DNA of 64,000 nt from Lottia gigantea. Its lineage: Eukaryota > Mollusca > Gastropoda > Lottiidae. The translations under genes and the position numbers were made by a program. Where the stretch lies: NCBI RefSeq assembly GCF_000327385.1, contig NW_008709379.1:4103464-4167463 (forward strand), read 5' to 3'. Below are positions 62,843 through 64,000 of this stretch, in pieces; position 1 is the stretch's first letter, and each line of letters opens with the position of its first letter. The notes under the pieces were generated by a model that searched no databases, was not told the DNA's origin, and saw only the letters and a list, made by a program, of their open reading frames with translations.

Positions 62843-64000
62843 ATTGTCGGTAATGTACTGCCTTGATAGCAACTATCATGGTTTAAGTTGAGCACAATTT
62901 AAATAAAAAACATGGCTTCATGAGTCTAAAAATACTTTTTAAAATTAAATCAGAAATCTTTGATTTATTGGTATTTCTAGGTTGTGACGTACAGATAGAT
63001 TTATTGAACACAATCTGTTTAATTGAAGTTTCTTGTACTTAATTAATATTCATAGTTATGTTTTAGAAATTATTGTTCTCACAGCCAGATATACCGGATG
63101 TCACTCTTAGAAAGTGTCGACTGTCCTTATTTTCTTCTACATATGCCGCTTATATACGCTTGTAATATATTGGAACAGGAAGAAACTTAAAGAGTCAAGG
63201 TCCCGTTATCAACTGAAAGATAGTTAAAGTGTGGCTTTTTATTTCTTTTGACCATAATTAGGTTTATAGTCAACACACTAAATGAAATGAAATGAATGGA
63301 GTTTTACGTCCTACTTTTCTGCACCATGTGGGCTAATGAAGACGGGTCAACACACTAAAGACAGAGGCGGAGCAAGGTTTACATCCGAGTGGGGGGGGGG
63401 GGGGATATCTGAGATTGCCCGAATCAATTTTTAGTGTGCAAATAAAGAGCTTTTGCTGGAAACGGACGTTATTTTTCGCCTACCAAACCGCCAAATGAAA
63501 TGAGAAATTTTTATTAATTTACAATGAAATGTCAATTTACAAGGCTAAATGTTGTTAATTATGTACATACCAGACTATCCGTAATATGTGTTGCTCTGTC
63601 CCTTCACCAAAATTTTGATTTGTTCTGTGATCAGTTTGTATTAACTTTTCTCTTGTTCTTCATATTTGTCCGTGACATTCGACTTTGATTATAGCTTAAT
63701 GATTCATGTATATTTTTGTTATAGGGTTTTTAACACATGACGTGGTTTTGATAAGCATCTCAGAACTGAACATTGTAAGGTATCTATGATAAGCTGTTCA
63801 GAGTTAAGGTATCATGGATATTAAAGGTGATACACAGTTGTGTGTAAGTTAATGGAAGCTCAAGACTGAACATCGAAATATTTGGTTTTGGAACTGATAC
63901 CATACCATATAAGCTTAAAGCTGATCGTCCAGCATTGCATGTGATACCTCAGAAGATATTTATCTGACCATAACCCATGACTATATTTGTATGGATGTAG
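62843..64000. other. Downstream intergenic, no gene seen
   Basis: The 3' untranslated region and poly(A) signal of the LamG/PAN gene, then AT-rich sequence. A run of 14 G sits at 63,391-63,404, preceded by agacaggcggagcaagg-like sequence. No exon or element can be supported. Confidence 0.6.

Noticed and set aside
63391-63404. Poly-G tract as a quadruplex-forming regulatory site
   Set aside because: A single homopolymer run in an intergenic stretch; may even be a sequencing or assembly artefact, and nothing ties it to a gene.
1-64000. Retroviral, LTR or Polinton-type elements
   Set aside because: No LTR pair, gag/pol, capsid, envelope or Polinton-like gene was seen in any frame. The only retroelement is the LINE fragment.

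Overview
This window is AT-rich eukaryotic DNA: genes are split by GT-AG introns, long introns carry dispersed repeats and satellites, and there is no sign of operons or ribosome binding sites. The gene content (SMG8, an MLF-family protein, an SLC35F6-like carrier, a secreted LamG-LamG-PAN protein) and the dispersed elements with a 'caagggcaataactc' core suggest a lophotrochozoan animal, most likely a mollusc. That organism call is inference. All gene models were built by hand from splice sites; every one closes with consistent intron phases and a single stop.

Layout. 1-1765 is a 43-bp satellite that runs off the left edge. 1766-8500 has no gene I can support, but holds a 26-bp repeat and a transposon-like element built of 160-bp units. 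8534-26993 (+) is a five-exon gene for an unrecognised single-pass membrane protein of 606 residues; its introns contain a 27-bp minisatellite, a 45-bp tandem array, an inverted-repeat element and two inverted members of one larger hairpin-ended element family. 29959-34888 (-) is an eight-exon SLC35F6-like gene (411 aa), with a tRNA-Pro(AGG) gene 135 bp upstream of its start codon. 38469-45555 (-) is a five-exon myeloid leukemia factor (MLF) gene (522 aa) whose last exon carries a long repetitive insertion; its first intron holds an antisense LINE fragment. 45815-55527 (+) is a twenty-exon SMG8 gene (952 aa) that starts head-to-head with MLF across 259 bp. 58436-62842 (+) is a four-exon gene for a secreted protein with two LamG-like domains and a C-terminal PAN/apple domain (554 aa); its three introns are all phase 1.

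The genes do not form a pathway. SMG8 acts in nonsense-mediated decay, MLF in transcription and proteostasis, SLC35F6 is an organellar membrane carrier-like protein, and the LamG/PAN protein is extracellular. The only arrangement that suggests shared control is the MLF/SMG8 divergent pair.

The more unusual material is: a decayed copy of an SMG8 exon inside the intron before it; two TTAA-flanked MITE families; two related elements that each carry a 4-nt-loop terminal hairpin; a palindrome cluster in the LamG/PAN gene; and the repeat-expanded MLF C-terminus.
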